From Thermoflexus hugenholtzii JAD2 (GTDB lineage Bacteria; Chloroflexota; Dehalococcoidia; SHYB01): DNA of 6,182 nucleotides. The stretch spans positions 1-6,182 of the forward strand of contig CAMAVV010000102.1 in the NCBI GenBank assembly GCA_945861815.1, in the 5' to 3' direction. The notes beneath the pieces are model-generated. The model made no database searches. It had not been told where the DNA came from and worked only from the letters and a program-made list of their open reading frames with translations. Below, one piece after another: positions 5,479 through 6,182 of the stretch. Within the stretch, counting starts at the first letter, position 1. Every line of letters begins with the position of its first letter. The position numbers were made by a program, and so were the translations under genes.

Positions 5479-6182
5479 TCACGTTTCCGATTGGGCCTGG
5501 CGTTGCTGTGGGAAGAGGATGATGTCGCGGACGCTTGTTGCGCCGGTGAGCATCATGACGGCGCGGTCGACGCCGATGCCCAGTCCGCCTGTCGGCGGCA
5601 GACCATATTCGAGGGCAGTCAGATAGTCGTCGTCCATCGGCTGGGTCTCTTCGTCGCCTGCGGCGGCGCGGCGCTTCTGGGCCTCGAACTGCTCGCGCTG
5701 GTAGGCGGGGTCGGAGAGTTCGGAGAAGGCGTTGGCCATCTCCATGCCTGCCATGTAGAGCTCGAAGCGCTCTGCCAGCTTCGGGTTGTCGCGATGGCGC
5801 TTGGTCAGGGGGCAAAGGCCAGCGGGGTAGTCGATGATAAAGGTCGGTTCGATGAGATGCTCTTCGACCTTCTGGTCGAAGATTTCTCCTAGCACTTGTT
5901 CCCAGTCCATCTTCTCCATGCCGTCCGTTTTCACGCCTGCCCGGGATGCGGCGGTGATGGCGTCGGCTAGGCTGGAGACCTGGGAGACGTCAACGCCAGT
6001 GAACTCGCGGATGGCGTCGAGATAGGGAAGGCGCCGCCAGGGCTTCGAGAGGTCGAGGACGACCTCGGTGCCGTTGAGGGAGCGGGGGGGCAGGAGCAGG
6101 GAGCCGTTCACCTGCTGGGCCAGGTATTTGTAGATCTCCTCCGACAGGTACATCACGTCGTTGTAGTCGGCGTAGGCCTGGT
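5479..6182 (-). CDS. lysS: Lysyl-tRNA synthetase class II, C-terminal part (runs off right edge)
   Basis: This enzyme charges tRNA-Lys with lysine using ATP, in the cytoplasm. The 233 codons present are the C-terminal part, a little under half of the usual 490-500 residues. The window edge reads QAYADYNDVMYLSEE, matching the LysRS core with no break, so the apparent GTG/ATG near 6151-6156 are internal codons. Visible hallmarks are EPTFIIDYPAGLCPLTKRHR, the lysine/adenylate-site segment ERFELYMAGMEMANAFSELSDP, and class II motif 3, GLGIGVDRAVMML (coded around 5555-5590), followed by SVRDIILFP. Motifs 1 and 2 and the anticodon-binding OB fold lie outside the window. The short tail QQRQAQSET ends at TGA (5479). 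The ACT-domain gene follows 65 bp downstream in the same direction, probably in the same transcript. Nothing suggests damage. Confidence 0.95.
   Translation of the reverse strand, partial: QAYADYNDVMYLSEEIYKYLAQQVNGSLLLPPRSLNGTEVVLDLSKPWRRLPYLDAIREFTGVDVSQVSSLADAITAASRAGVKTDGMEKMDWEQVLGEIFDQKVEEHLIEPTFIIDYPAGLCPLTKRHRDNPKLAERFELYMAGMEMANAFSELSDPAYQREQFEAQKRRAAAGDEETQPMDDDYLTALEYGLPPTGGLGIGVDRAVMMLTGATSVRDIILFPQQRQAQSET

Noticed and set aside
4946..5892. Two plus-strand open frames opposite the ACT protein and lysS
   Set aside because: The minus strand encodes unmistakable ACT and LysRS motifs, whereas the plus frames give Asp/Gly/Val-rich sequence with no known motif and no RBS.

Overview
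The window is about 6.2 kb of mostly GC-rich DNA (roughly 60-65% by eye). It is densely coding and looks like chromosomal housekeeping and envelope-signalling sequence. The gene styles point to a Chloroflexota bacterium of the Dehalococcoidia/SAR202 type. Those styles are a long RimI-like GNAT protein with a central insertion, an ECF sigma factor followed by a DUF5667-type membrane protein with CL...CLxxYP modules, and a free-standing aspartokinase-type ACT protein beside lysS. This assignment is inference from remembered family resemblance, not from a search.

Left edge (1 to about 110): an AT-richer stretch that does not belong with what follows. Read on the minus strand it encodes a short, convincing piece of a BBP2/OmpL-like outer-membrane beta-barrel porin. 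Read on the plus strand it gives only a nonsense N-terminus to a truncated ABC permease. The most economical reading is a chimeric contig end, with a real rearrangement as the alternative.

Region 112-969 (+): the C-terminal part of an FtsX/MacB-type ABC transporter permease. Its stop codon is 5 bp from the stop of a convergent minus-strand operon (3938 to 975). That operon holds an ECF sigma factor and, 9 nt downstream, a 774-residue probable membrane anti-sigma or sensor protein. This protein has three N-terminal CX12C helical modules, one transmembrane helix, a DUF5667-like region, a coiled coil and a very long Thr-Arg-Pro-rich tail.

Region 4019-4738 (+): a divergently transcribed RimI-like acetyltransferase with a good extended -10 promoter. 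It is followed by a 189-bp non-coding spacer that carries a degenerate purine-rich heptad array and two small hairpins. Region 6182-4928 (-): the C-terminal half of lysyl-tRNA synthetase (lysS, running off the right edge), then a stand-alone double-ACT protein resembling the regulatory half of aspartate kinase. This pairs lysine use in translation with a likely amino-acid-sensing module.

I see no tRNA, rRNA, CRISPR array, insertion sequence or phage gene. The points most worth a second look are the chimeric left end, the architecture of the sigma-linked protein, and the lysS/ACT pairing. None of these amounts to a clearly new system on sequence reading alone.
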